64,000 nucleotides of DNA from Sporosarcina globispora (GTDB lineage Bacteria > Bacillota > Bacilli > Bacillales > Cytobacillaceae). Below, one piece after another: positions 1 through 7,187 of this stretch. Every line of letters begins with the position of its first letter. Within the stretch, counting starts at the first letter, position 1. The stretch lies in the NCBI RefSeq assembly GCF_001274725.1, contig NZ_LGUF01000007.1, positions 3,446,327-3,510,326 of the forward strand, read 5' to 3'. Position numbers and translations under genes: made by a program. The notes below the pieces were generated by a model, which was given only the letters and a program-made list of their open reading frames with translations, was not told the origin of the DNA and did no database searches.

Positions 1-87
1 TTAAATGTTCAGGGTTTAATGATTTTGGCTAAAATGAATCAGTTAAAGAAAGTACAAGGAAATCACGTAATTTCCACTAAAGGTTAA
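1..87 (+). CDS. C-terminal end of a cut-off gene, possibly ParM/StbA-like
   Basis: Reading frame 1 is open from the first base to a TAA at 85-87, giving a 28-residue tail; the start lies outside the window. The tail begins LNVQGLMILAKMNQL, which resembles the end of ParM/StbA/Alp-type actin-like ATPases, where an 'AN-x-x-G-(F/M)' segment is followed by a short helix. That is a weak family match from a short stretch. The next gene starts 2 bases after this stop, so the two are very likely co-transcribed and translationally coupled. The product could equally be an unrelated protein; only the presence of a gene end is firm. Confidence 0.5.
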   Translation, partial: LNVQGLMILAKMNQLKKVQGNHVISTKG

Positions 88-89
88 GG

Positions 90-467
90 ATGATGGAAAT
101 GTTCAGGACATATACAGACTATGTTAATAAGACTGCTCTTACTCTTCCTGACAAATTCATTGATGTAAGAACCGGCGAATCCATTGAGGTATTACCAACG
201 GTTCTGGAACAAATAGAATATCACTCAAACAATAGTACTCTTATTCATTTGGTTTTAACAGCTCTAAATAGCTATTTGCAGCCAAAGAGTATAAGTAACG
301 GCAGCACTTTACTCCTCGAAGAAATAAGAGAAATTAAAAGAATGATGCAAATGGGTTATCTCCCAAGAGGGAATGGTCAAATTAGAAATGGACCTGCACA
401 AGTAAACGATACATCTAACCTTGATTTGATTGAGGTAGAAGATGTATTAGAGGCATTTGGCGGCTAA
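90..467 (+). CDS. small protein coupled to the cut-off upstream gene; possible ParR-like partner
   Basis: A 125-residue protein I do not recognise. Two ATG codons lie in tandem (90 and 93) behind AAGGTTAAGG, so the start is 90 or 93. The middle (about residues 25-65) is predicted helical and the C-terminus is acidic (EVEDVLEAFGG), preceded by a Gly/Asn-rich linker at about 90-105. In ParM-ParR or AlfA-AlfB cassettes the gene directly after the actin-like ATPase encodes a small DNA-binding adaptor of about this size whose C-terminal tail contacts the filament. The position and acidic tail fit that idea, but no ribbon-helix-helix motif can be named with certainty. A strong terminator follows, so this gene ends its operon. 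Confidence 0.7.
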   Translation: MMEMFRTYTDYVNKTALTLPDKFIDVRTGESIEVLPTVLEQIEYHSNNSTLIHLVLTALNSYLQPKSISNGSTLLLEEIREIKRMMQMGYLPRGNGQIRNGPAQVNDTSNLDLIEVEDVLEAFGG

Positions 468-483
468 TAATTATTAGCTATGT

Positions 484-519
484 AAAAAGGTGCACCAATA
501 TGGAAGGTACACCTTTTTT
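484..519 (+). terminator. Rho-independent terminator
   Basis: AAAAGGTG pairs with CACCTTTT, with an inner ACC/GGT pairing, followed by a T run. It ends the operon at 1-467. Confidence 0.85.
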
Positions 520-550
520 ACTTTTTCCCAACATGCTGCTTGGTTCATAC

Positions 551-1219
551 TTATAAACGCACAGCAGGAAAGCAGGTAACAGCACAGAAACAGGAAAGAT
601 CTACAGTAATACAAATACCCGTCCCCATTAGATCAGAGACATCCTCACAGTCAATTTGGCTGCATGGAGAACAGATACTCTTTTTGAAGAGATCTTTGGA
701 ACATTTTCCGGATTTGAAGGTTAATAGTTCAAGGACGGCACATTTACCATCGAGATCTTTGATTCTGAAAATAAACGATTCGATACATGCAAACTTCTTT
801 TGCTTAGAGTGGCTGAAGATGGTTACACCACTAGCTTTAAAAGGTTCAGCTTCTTCATTATAAAGAATGAAAGGAATGGCATTTTTCTTTGGCTTTTTAG
901 ATTCTCCCAAAAGCTCTTTTATAGATTCATTGCAAGATGTTTTACATTCATCTTCACGCTTCGCTTTTTTCTGAGCGTTAAGAATGGCTGCTAAGACTTC
1001 CCTTACGCATACTTTATGATGTGTAGGGTGTTTATGATGATCTTTTTTGTCTTTACCATCCTTTTTATCCTTATCATCTTTTTTATCCTTATCCTTCTCT
1101 TTCTTTTCCTTATCATGGCAGTCGTCACTGCTTTCATCGTCTTTCCAGTCCCTATGTTTATCATCACCATGGCAGCAGCTGCTTTCATCTTTATCATCCT
1201 GATGACTATACTTAAACAT
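551..1219 (-). CDS. CotY/CotZ-family spore coat/crust protein with charged N-terminal extension
   Basis: A 222-residue cysteine-rich protein. From about residue 70 it follows the CotY/CotZ pattern: CVREVLAAILNAQ, a C-x3-C pair (CKTSC), IPFILYNEEAEPF, CIESFIFRIKDL, CAVLELLTF, and the hallmark TGICITVDLSCFCAVTC near the end. CotY/CotZ proteins form disulfide-linked lattices in the outermost spore layer. Residues 1-70 are unusual: almost only Asp, Lys, Glu, His and Ser, with KDKKD-type repeats at about 40-60, His clusters near 60-68, and Cys at 15, 16 and 34. The start has a good site (AAAGGGAGTG). A sigma-K-like -10 (CGTATGCTA against CATAnnnTA) lies upstream on the minus strand at 1254-1262, which fits late mother-cell expression; I could not place a convincing -35. 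Confidence 0.92.
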   Translation of the reverse strand: MFKYSHQDDKDESSCCHGDDKHRDWKDDESSDDCHDKEKKEKDKDKKDDKDKKDGKDKKDHHKHPTHHKVCVREVLAAILNAQKKAKREDECKTSCNESIKELLGESKKPKKNAIPFILYNEEAEPFKASGVTIFSHSKQKKFACIESFIFRIKDLDGKCAVLELLTFKSGKCSKDLFKKSICSPCSQIDCEDVSDLMGTGICITVDLSCFCAVTCFPAVRL

Positions 1220-1332
1220 CGATTCTCACTCCCTTTAAATAATTCCTCAAAATTAGCATACGGAACAATGGTGGATTTTGAGTGAGAATCTCGCCTATAA
1301 ATGGAGAAAAAATTTAAGTAAATAAACTATAT

Positions 1333-1370
1333 TAAAACGAAGGCACCCTATAGATTGAGAAAGGGTGCCA
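1333..1370 (-). terminator. terminator of the hemolysin III gene
   Basis: GGCACCCT (1342-1349) pairs with AGGGTGCC (1362-1369). On the minus strand a T-rich stretch (TTCGTTTT) follows. Confidence 0.8.
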
Positions 1371-1396
1371 ATTACATGCTTAATAAATATATATGG

Positions 1397-2044
1397 CTAA
1401 AGAACATACATAAACACACAAAGAAAATGAGCCATGCTTCCCATCATAATAAAAATATGAAATATCTCATGAAACCCCAAATGTTTGAACTCCAAAAATT
1501 TGGGTTTAACCGCATAAATTACACCGCCAATTGTGTAAAAAATGCCTCCCAGCAAAAGCAGCAGAACACCTGGAGAACTTAAAGATTCAGAAAGAGGAGA
1601 AAAGGCGAACACGATAATCCATCCCATAGCAATGTATAAAGCTGTTGATAGCCAGCGGGGGCAATTGAACCAGATCATTTTAAAAAGGATGCCTGATAAA
1701 GCAACGGCACTAACAATGGAAAACAGCACCCAGCCTGTAACACCATTTAATGTGATGAGGCAAAAAGGTGTATAGGATCCTGCAATCAATACATAAATCA
1801 TGGAATGATCAAGCTTTCTTAAAAAGGCAATGACTTTATCTTTTGCTATCACCATATGATAGGTGGCAGATGCTGAATAGAGAAGCATCAAGCTGATTCC
1901 GAAAATAGCAACAGCTGTAATGCTAAGCGGTGAAGAAGCAGACAGTGAAGCTTTGATAACCATGGCAAGCAGGCCGGCAAAGGATAAAATCGCACCAGCT
2001 AAATGGGTTAGTCCATTTATGGGCTCCCGTATGTATGAATTCAC
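1397..2044 (-). CDS. hemolysin III / PAQR-family seven-TM membrane protein
   Basis: A 215-residue, strongly hydrophobic protein with about seven membrane segments. The opening REPINGLTHLAGAILS and the later HSMIYVLIAGSYTPF and GGIFYTIGGVIYAVK segments are typical of the hemolysin III family (B. subtilis YplQ, E. coli TrhA). These proteins share the PAQR fold with its conserved Ser/His/Asp metal-site residues and have been linked to membrane fluidity; the haemolysis name is historical. Translation starts at a GTG behind AGGAGGAG. The gene is divergent from a DUF1836 gene, and both promoters carry the same GTAG...CTAC inverted repeat, which suggests joint control by a small regulator, perhaps the DUF1836 protein itself. 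Confidence 0.92.
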   Translation of the reverse strand: MNSYIREPINGLTHLAGAILSFAGLLAMVIKASLSASSPLSITAVAIFGISLMLLYSASATYHMVIAKDKVIAFLRKLDHSMIYVLIAGSYTPFCLITLNGVTGWVLFSIVSAVALSGILFKMIWFNCPRWLSTALYIAMGWIIVFAFSPLSESLSSPGVLLLLLGGIFYTIGGVIYAVKPKFLEFKHLGFHEIFHIFIMMGSMAHFLCVFMYVL

Positions 2045-2071
2045 AATAATCTCCTCCTAATGTTCTATTAT

Positions 2072-2088
2072 GTAGTTTTTATAACTAC
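2072..2088. promoter_or_regulatory. operator-like inverted repeat 1
   Basis: GTAGTTTTTATAACTAC. The symmetry extends one further AT pair on each side (2070-2090). It covers the start region of the leftward promoter, the place expected for a repressor site. Confidence 0.65.
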
Positions 2089-2093
2089 ATATT

Positions 2094-2122
2094 ATAATAT
2101 ACACAAAACAATATCTAGTCAA
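2094..2122 (-). promoter_or_regulatory. sigma-A promoter of the hemolysin III gene
   Basis: On the minus strand TTGACT (2117-2122) and TATTAT (2094-2099) are separated by 17 bases. The inverted repeat at 2072-2088 lies just downstream, over the expected transcription start. Confidence 0.7.
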
Positions 2123-2124
2123 TA

Positions 2125-2153
2125 TTTACAACTCACACTTTTTTAAGTAGAAT
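2125..2153 (+). promoter_or_regulatory. sigma-A promoter of the DUF1836 gene
   Basis: TTTACA (2125-2130) and TAGAAT (2148-2153) are separated by 17 bases. The second inverted repeat overlaps the -10. Confidence 0.6.
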
Positions 2154-2165
2154 TTACATAACTAC
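2147..2165. promoter_or_regulatory. operator-like inverted repeat 2
   Basis: GTAGAATTTACATAACTAC shares its right half (TAACTAC) and the outer GTAG with repeat 1, 77 bases away. It overlaps the -10 of the rightward promoter. Confidence 0.55.
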
Positions 2166-2188
2166 TGGTGAGGATTTGAGGGATTTAT

Positions 2189-2755
2189 ATGGAACTGGAA
2201 AAGCTCATTGCGGAAAATCAAATTAAATTGGAAGATATCCCGCACATAGAATTATATATGGATCAAGTGATCCAGCTATTTGAGAATGCATTTGCCAGCA
2301 CGACAAGAAACGAAGAGGAAAAAGTGCTGACAAAGACAATGATTAATAACTATGCAAAAGGGAAATTGTTTTTTCCTGTCAAAAATAAAAAATATTCCAA
2401 AGAACACCTTATTTTAATTGCTCTCATTTATCAGCTAAAAGGGGCATTGTCCATAAACGATATTAAAAGCCTATTAAATGGCGTCAACACTGGAACAGAA
2501 GAAGGTAAGATGGACCTGGACCATTTCTATGAGCTATATCTCGACTTAACAAAACGTAATGTCGACGCATTTAAGAATGATCTGGAAAATCAGGCAGGCA
2601 GGGCAGCAGAGGAAGTAAAGGGGCTTAATGAAGATCAGTCAGCTGAGCTTGAAAAAGTCCTGCTGGCATCTTCACTAGTTCATATGAGCAACTTATACCG
2701 AAAAGCAGCCGAACGCATTGTCGACGATTTAAAAAATGAAGGAGACCATAAATAG
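2189..2755 (+). CDS. DUF1836 protein with MerR-like helical domain, probable regulator
   Basis: A 188-residue soluble protein of the DUF1836 family (B. subtilis YkrK type). Residues about 45-95 read TKTMINNYAKGK, then FFPVKNKKYSKEHLILIAL and KGALSINDIKSLLNG. The pattern 'x-Y-(S/T)-K-E-H-L...L...(L)SI-x-(D/E)-I' resembles a MerR-type winged helix, so DNA binding is likely although no function is assigned to the family. The C-terminal half is helical and acidic (ENQAGRAAEEVKGLNEDQ) and could be a sensor or dimer part. The start is ATG at 2189 after TGAGGATTTGAGGG. Its divergent placement from the hemolysin III gene, with matched operator repeats on both promoters, points to autoregulation plus control of the membrane protein. 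Confidence 0.85.
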   Translation: MELEKLIAENQIKLEDIPHIELYMDQVIQLFENAFASTTRNEEEKVLTKTMINNYAKGKLFFPVKNKKYSKEHLILIALIYQLKGALSINDIKSLLNGVNTGTEEGKMDLDHFYELYLDLTKRNVDAFKNDLENQAGRAAEEVKGLNEDQSAELEKVLLASSLVHMSNLYRKAAERIVDDLKNEGDHK

Positions 2756-2912
2756 GAAGGCGGGAAATTCCATCAATAAAAAAGAAACAAGAAAACCAGG
2801 GCTGCTTCGCGAAATTATGTACGAGCTCCTTTCAATTGTTTCCTCATTTCTTTTTCGAATCATACAGTGGATTCCGCGGTTAATTTTCAACTTCTTTAAA
2901 AATTTATTTTAA
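2736..2912 (+). CDS. small basic amphipathic/membrane-associated protein, overlaps DUF1836
   Basis: An open frame of 58 codons starts at an ATG inside the end of the DUF1836 gene (20-base overlap, +1 frame) and ends with TAA at 2910-2912. The N-terminal third is Lys/Arg/Asn-rich (NRKAGNSINKKETRK). The rest is hydrophobic and aromatic with scattered Arg (LLREIMYELLSIVSSF, then FRIIQWIPRLIFNFF), like an amphipathic or peripheral membrane peptide. No clear Shine-Dalgarno sequence precedes the ATG, so expression would depend on coupling. The codon pattern and the terminator 8 bases downstream favour a real gene, but the start is uncertain and I recognise no family. Confidence 0.45.
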   Translation: MKETINRKAGNSINKKETRKPGLLREIMYELLSIVSSFLFRIIQWIPRLIFNFFKNLF

Positions 2913-2953
2913 ACACAAAAACCCGGGCTGAATATAGCCCGGGTTAATTTTTT
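2912..2953. terminator. bidirectional terminator
   Basis: AACCCGGGCT (2920-2929) pairs with AGCCCGGGTT (2936-2945), with A tract before and T tract after. It serves the DUF1836 unit and the convergent uppP gene. Confidence 0.9.
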
Positions 2954-3782
2954 ATAAGAAAATGAAATAAATAACCCCTGCCAGTACAATTCTGTAGATG
3001 GCAAAAGGAATAAGTTTAATCTTGCCGATAATCTTCAAGAAGAAACGGATCGAAATTAAGGCAAAAACAAATGCACTGATAAACCCGGCAATAAAGAAAG
3101 GAAGCGCATCAACTGAAAAGTATTCAAGATTTTTTATTAATGATAGAAAACTCGCACCCGCCATGATTGGCACAGCCATGATAAAAGTAAAATCTGCTGC
3201 AGCACGGTGTGACAGGCCCAGCAGCACTCCGCCTGAAATGGTTGAACCTGAACGAGAAAACCCTGGCCAAAGAGAGAAGCACTGAATCAAACCGATAGAT
3301 AAAGCCTGTTTATAGGTGATTTGATCAACAGAGACTGTTTTCGGGTTTTTGCCTCCAAAGATATCAGCAAAAATCATAAGAAATGCACCAATTACCAATC
3401 CAATCAGTACTGTCTCGGTTGAAAAAAGATGTTCATCAATGTAATCTTCAAACAAAACGCCAAGAACCCCTGCAGGAATTAACCCGACTATAACCTGAGA
3501 TAATTTTAGCCTGCTTTGTTTTTCTTCAGAGTTTTTACCTCGCCCTCCAAGACCCAGCAATTCAATGAAGCGATCTTTGAAAATGATCACAACTGCTAAA
3601 ATGGATCCAAGCTGAATGACTACTTTAAACGTATTGGCTTCATACTTGGTTAAAAACTCTTTTGTATTAAGCCACATATCATCCACGATAATCATATGCC
3701 CCGTAGAAGACACTGGAGCAAACTCCGTCATTCCTTCAACAAATCCCAATATTATTGCTTTCAATATCATAATAAAATCCAT
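2952..3782 (-). CDS. uppP: undecaprenyl-diphosphatase UppP/BacA
   Basis: A 276-residue integral membrane enzyme that removes the terminal phosphate from undecaprenyl pyrophosphate to recycle the lipid carrier of cell-wall synthesis; it also gives bacitracin tolerance. Both signature blocks are present: EGMTEFAPVSSTGHM near residue 16 (BacA consensus EG-x-TEF-x-PVSSTGH) and PGFSRSGSTISGGV near residue 175. The Ala in place of the usual Leu in EFAPVSS is conservative. Length matches the family. The start ATG follows AAAAGGAGAATTAAACAGCT; a -10-like TATAAT lies upstream on the minus strand at 3834-3839. It is a single gene, convergent with the DUF1836 unit and divergent from nirK. Confidence 0.96.
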   Translation of the reverse strand: MDFIMILKAIILGFVEGMTEFAPVSSTGHMIIVDDMWLNTKEFLTKYEANTFKVVIQLGSILAVVIIFKDRFIELLGLGGRGKNSEEKQSRLKLSQVIVGLIPAGVLGVLFEDYIDEHLFSTETVLIGLVIGAFLMIFADIFGGKNPKTVSVDQITYKQALSIGLIQCFSLWPGFSRSGSTISGGVLLGLSHRAAADFTFIMAVPIMAGASFLSLIKNLEYFSVDALPFFIAGFISAFVFALISIRFFLKIIGKIKLIPFAIYRIVLAGVIYFIFL

Positions 3783-4063
3783 AGCTGTTTAATTCTCCTT
3801 TTACTCTGCTGATACAAATAACTCCATTTAATGATTATAAACGATTTGAGATAGATAGGAAAATTTTTTTACAAAGTAATATAGTTGTAAATTGTCTATT
3901 AATTTGCCTGGGAAGGAGCTAATTAACTTTTATGGCCCGGCTGATTGCAGACTAAGGCGAGTGTAGATTTAAAAATCGCCTTTCGGAGTAAAAAAATATA
4001 AAAGATATAACCTGTAAAACTTCGATCACTAATTCACAAACTCTTCACAGAATTTCAAAGTCT

Positions 4064-4106
4064 TGTGAGAAAAATCACCAAATTCAGTCCATGTTTACCA
4101 TATGAT
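4064..4106 (+). promoter_or_regulatory. Fnr-type box with -10, nirK promoter
   Basis: TGTGAGAAAAATCACC (4064-4079) matches the Fnr/Crp-family dyad TGTGA-n6-TCACA with one mismatch. A -10 (TATGAT, 4101-4106) puts the start near 4113, so the box is centred near -41.5, the class II activator position. No good -35 is present. The rest of the 3783-4146 gap holds only the uppP promoter region and a 7-bp hairpin (AAGGCGA/TCGCCTT, 3954-3982) of unknown use. Confidence 0.75.
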
Positions 4107-4146
4107 AAAAGCAGATAAACCAATCGATAATAAGGAGGAAATAAAA

Positions 4147-5208
4147 ATGAAAAAAGGAGTAAAATATCTGTTTACTTTCGCTATAGGCATAGGTCTAATA
4201 ACAGGCTGCAGCCAGGGGGCTGCACCTGAAAGTCCACTAGAAATCGAGGAAAAGGTTCTGGCAGCAGAAACAAACCAGTCTGAAGCAATCGCTCCGCATA
4301 AGGACTTAAATCAGGAACCCATTCCATTAAAAATTGAAAGAGTCGGGGAAAATGAAGTGAATGTGGAAATGACTTCACAAATCACTGATATTGAAATTGA
4401 CAAGGGAAAATTCTATAAGGCATGGACATTTAATGGTGAGGCCCCAGGCCCTGTAGTCGTCGTGAATGAAGGGGACACAATAAATTTCACCTTAAAAAAC
4501 ATGGATCCAGCTATACCTCACAGCATGGATTTCCACGCTGTACACGCTGCTCCTTCCAAAGACTTCTCCAATGTCCAGCCTAATGAAACGGGAACGTTCA
4601 GTTACCCTGCAAATAAACCAGGCGTATTTATGTATCATTGCGGAACTTCACCGGTATTATCACATATAGCAAATGGAATGCACGGAACCATAATTGTAAA
4701 ACCGAAAGATGGCTATCCTACTGATAAAGAGATTGATAGGGAATATACAATCATTCAAAACGAGTGGTATAAGTACAACGATCTTGAGGATTTTACAAAT
4801 GGAGTTCCAAGTCATGTGGTATTCTCAACTAAGGCTTTAAAAGAAGGTGACCCTAACACTAATGGGGATACGTTCACACTTAAAGATAAACCCCTTTTGG
4901 CTAAAGTAGGAGATAAAGTGAGGTTATATGTAAATAATGTGGGACCAAACGAAGTAAGCTCTTTCCATGTGGTTGGTACAGTGTTTGATGACGTATACAT
5001 TGATGGGAATCCTTTTAACCGCTATAAAGGGCTGCAGACAGTCATGCTCCCTGCAAGCGGCGGTGCAGTTGTTGAATTTACAGTAACCAAGGCTGGAAGC
5101 TATCCAATTGTTACACACCAGTTTAACCATGCACAAAAAGGAGCCGTCGCCACGCTAAAGGTAACTGAGACAGGTGAAGACGACGGCAAGGCTACAATGA
5201 GCCATTAA
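4147..5208 (+). CDS. nirK: copper-containing nitrite reductase (NirK), lipoprotein
   Basis: A 353-residue two-cupredoxin enzyme reducing nitrite to NO outside the membrane. The start is the ATG behind AAGGAGGAAATAAAA; an upstream in-frame ATG at 4102 lacks a site. The signal peptide ends in LITG-C21, a lipobox, so the enzyme is anchored on the outer face. Numbering from this start: type 1 copper ligands H125, C165, H173 and M178 (PHSMDFH, YHC, SHIANGMHG); type 2 ligands H130, H164 and H324 (VTHQFNH); the catalytic pair D128 and H274 (SSFHVVG) is kept. All active-site residues of NirK are therefore visible. An Fnr-type site precedes it. Downstream are nosD, nosL, nosY and nosF, normally partners of nitrous oxide reductase; nosZ is absent here. 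Confidence 0.93.
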   Translation: MKKGVKYLFTFAIGIGLITGCSQGAAPESPLEIEEKVLAAETNQSEAIAPHKDLNQEPIPLKIERVGENEVNVEMTSQITDIEIDKGKFYKAWTFNGEAPGPVVVVNEGDTINFTLKNMDPAIPHSMDFHAVHAAPSKDFSNVQPNETGTFSYPANKPGVFMYHCGTSPVLSHIANGMHGTIIVKPKDGYPTDKEIDREYTIIQNEWYKYNDLEDFTNGVPSHVVFSTKALKEGDPNTNGDTFTLKDKPLLAKVGDKVRLYVNNVGPNEVSSFHVVGTVFDDVYIDGNPFNRYKGLQTVMLPASGGAVVEFTVTKAGSYPIVTHQFNHAQKGAVATLKVTETGEDDGKATMSH

Positions 5209-5336
5209 ATATAAATAAAACTCAACTTATAATAAATTATAAAAGAAAAAAAATATAAATGGAATCCCCTTTTCTGGCTGTCTGTGTAGCCTAAATAGAT
5301 AGCCAGAACGCATATTTCCGGGCAGGTGAGTGCGGA

Positions 5337-6689
5337 GTGTACAAAAAAATCGGATGTTTTCTGCTATTTTTCAGTTTGTTCCTGGCCGGAAAAGCTTCTG
5401 CTCAGGAACTGACAGCAGCATCACCAAATGAGCTGAGAGAAGCATTGGCAAATCCAAAGATATCAGCAATAAAATTAGAATCTGGACTATATAAAGGAAA
5501 TTTTTCAATAGAAAGAAAGATTCATATTACTGGCGAAAAAGGAACAAGAATAATAGGAACAGAAAAAGGCAATGTCCTTACGATAGCAGCAGATGATGTC
5601 ATTGTTGAAAATCTGGAAATTGAGGGAAGCGGATCTCAGGATGCCGGCATTTATGTGAAAGGAGACCGTGCCTATCTTCATCATATAGCCCTAAAAAATT
5701 TATTTCATGGCATCCATGCAAGGAATTCCTATGGACATAGGTTTGAAAACAACCTTATTACAAGCTTCAATGGCATGAATCAGCACAAAGGCTATGGCAT
5801 TTATTTAGCCGAAGCTCCCAATACAGCAGTAAGAGATAACTACTTCTATAACACACAGGACGGTGTTTATGTCTCTTATTCAGATTTCTGTGAAGTCAAG
5901 GGCAATATCATGTCCAGAGCACGATATGGCGTGCATACGATGGATTCCCGCAATGTTTTAATAGCAGACAACCAGGTAACCGAAAGCATAAATGGCTTAA
6001 TGATCATGCAAAGCTATGAGGTTATTATTCTGGAAAATTTTTTCCATAAAAATACAAAGACAGGTGGAGCAGGGATCTTTATGTATGACACGTTTGATTC
6101 AAAAATTGCTTCCAATATTGTGAAAGGCAACTTCAAGGGAATCATTCTAGAGAATGCACAGAGGAACAGATTAGAATTTAATGCTTTTCTGCAAAATGAT
6201 ACCGGTCTGGAAATTGGAGAAAATTCTAATGAAAACACCATTTATTTTAATAATTTTTCCGGGAATACAAGACAAGTCATCACAGAAAAGGATAACAGGA
6301 ATGTTTTTAGTAAAGACCATTATGGCAACTATTTCGATGATCATGATTCATTAAATTTAGATAATGACCATAAGGTGGACTTTCCTTATAAAAGCGGAGA
6401 CGTTTTTTATCAGATGGCAGATGCAGAGCCTTTATTGCAGGTGTTTTATCAAAGTCCGGCCGTAGAGCTATGGAATATGATCGAACAGTACACTCCGATT
6501 CCATCAGACACATTTATCATAGATGAGTCACCCCTTATTAAACCTGCGCCATTGGAACAGAAAGAAATCAAATCTGAAAAAAATTTTACGAATAAGAACT
6601 ATGAAATTCCTTTAATGCTATTCTTTTTCCTGATCCTTATTGCAAGTTTGCTTATTTTAAAATATGGGAGGAAGAACAATGAAGTATAG
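5337..6689 (+). CDS. nosD: NosD-like beta-helix accessory protein, membrane-anchored
   Basis: A 450-residue exported protein. A signal peptide (FLLFFSLFLAGKASAQ) is followed by a right-handed parallel beta-helix made of PbH1-like repeats such as NVLIADNQVTESINGLMIM and NYFYNTQDGVYVSYS, the NosD arrangement, and a C-terminal membrane segment (LMLFFFLILIASLLILKYG). NosD works with the NosF/NosY ABC complex in maturing the tetranuclear CuZ site of nitrous oxide reductase. The start is a GTG (5337) with GGTGAG six bases upstream. The end overlaps nosL by 11 bases. In this cluster the client enzyme next door is NirK, not NosZ, so whether it serves a distant NosZ or another copper protein is open. 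Confidence 0.9.
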   Translation: MYKKIGCFLLFFSLFLAGKASAQELTAASPNELREALANPKISAIKLESGLYKGNFSIERKIHITGEKGTRIIGTEKGNVLTIAADDVIVENLEIEGSGSQDAGIYVKGDRAYLHHIALKNLFHGIHARNSYGHRFENNLITSFNGMNQHKGYGIYLAEAPNTAVRDNYFYNTQDGVYVSYSDFCEVKGNIMSRARYGVHTMDSRNVLIADNQVTESINGLMIMQSYEVIILENFFHKNTKTGGAGIFMYDTFDSKIASNIVKGNFKGIILENAQRNRLEFNAFLQNDTGLEIGENSNENTIYFNNFSGNTRQVITEKDNRNVFSKDHYGNYFDDHDSLNLDNDHKVDFPYKSGDVFYQMADAEPLLQVFYQSPAVELWNMIEQYTPIPSDTFIIDESPLIKPAPLEQKEIKSEKNFTNKNYEIPLMLFFFLILIASLLILKYGRKNNEV

Positions 6690-7152
6690 AACTATACTCC
6701 TTATGTTTGCTCCGGTGATTTTTTTGACTGCATGTTCCGCGGCAGCATCCGAACCAGCAGAAATAAAGACAAATCATGATACCTGTGATAACTGTAATAT
6801 GGGTATTGAAGAGCTGGAATCCGCAGCTCAGCTCATTTTGAAAAACGGGGAGCCTGTCCTGTTTGATGATATCGGCTGCATGACACAATATTTACAGACT
6901 GAGAACCCTGAATATGAAGCAGCCTTTGTGCATGATTATCTCAGCAAGGAATGGATTTCATTTGATACTAGTTCTTTTATCCAGAACAGCGATATAGAAA
7001 GCCCAATGAGCTATGGAATTGCAGCTTTTGAATCATTGGAGAAAGCAGAGGGTTTTGGGGAAAAGCACGGAGGAACAGCTTATTCCAAGGAAGAGCTTTT
7101 AAAGGCAGATATTACGAGCTTTAAAAGAAAGGGAATGGATCACAGTCATTAA
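6679..7152 (+). CDS. nosL: NosL copper-binding lipoprotein
   Basis: A 157-residue lipoprotein; the start ATG follows GGGAGGAAGAAC inside the end of nosD. The signal ends in LTA-C19. The mature N-terminus carries C36-x2-C39-x-M41 (CDNCNM), the Cu(I)-binding motif of NosL, and the domain continues with VLFDDIGCMTQYL, HDYLSKEWISFDTSSF and SPMSYGIAAF, all typical of the family. NosL is a copper chaperone that delivers Cu(I) for the NosZ CuZ site. It sits between nosD and the ABC genes with short spacing (35 bases to nosY), so the four genes form one operon. Confidence 0.93.
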   Translation: MKYRTILLMFAPVIFLTACSAAASEPAEIKTNHDTCDNCNMGIEELESAAQLILKNGEPVLFDDIGCMTQYLQTENPEYEAAFVHDYLSKEWISFDTSSFIQNSDIESPMSYGIAAFESLEKAEGFGEKHGGTAYSKEELLKADITSFKRKGMDHSH

Positions 7153-7187
7153 GGGATTGCTGGACCTCTATACGAGGAGGAATCAAA

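Noticed and set aside
540-863. Rightward 107-codon frame over the coat protein gene
   Set aside because: It lies antisense to a clear CotY/CotZ gene and has no ribosome site or recognisable domain.
1016-1285. Hydrophobic rightward frame antisense to the charged coat-protein repeats
   Set aside because: Its Ile/Phe/Leu-rich content is simply the complement of Lys/Asp codons; it is not a membrane protein gene.
3901-3990. Possible leader peptide (ATG at 3931) and hairpin before nirK
   Set aside because: Only seven codons, poorly spaced ribosome site, and it lies upstream of the Fnr-linked promoter, so it would not be on the nirK transcript.
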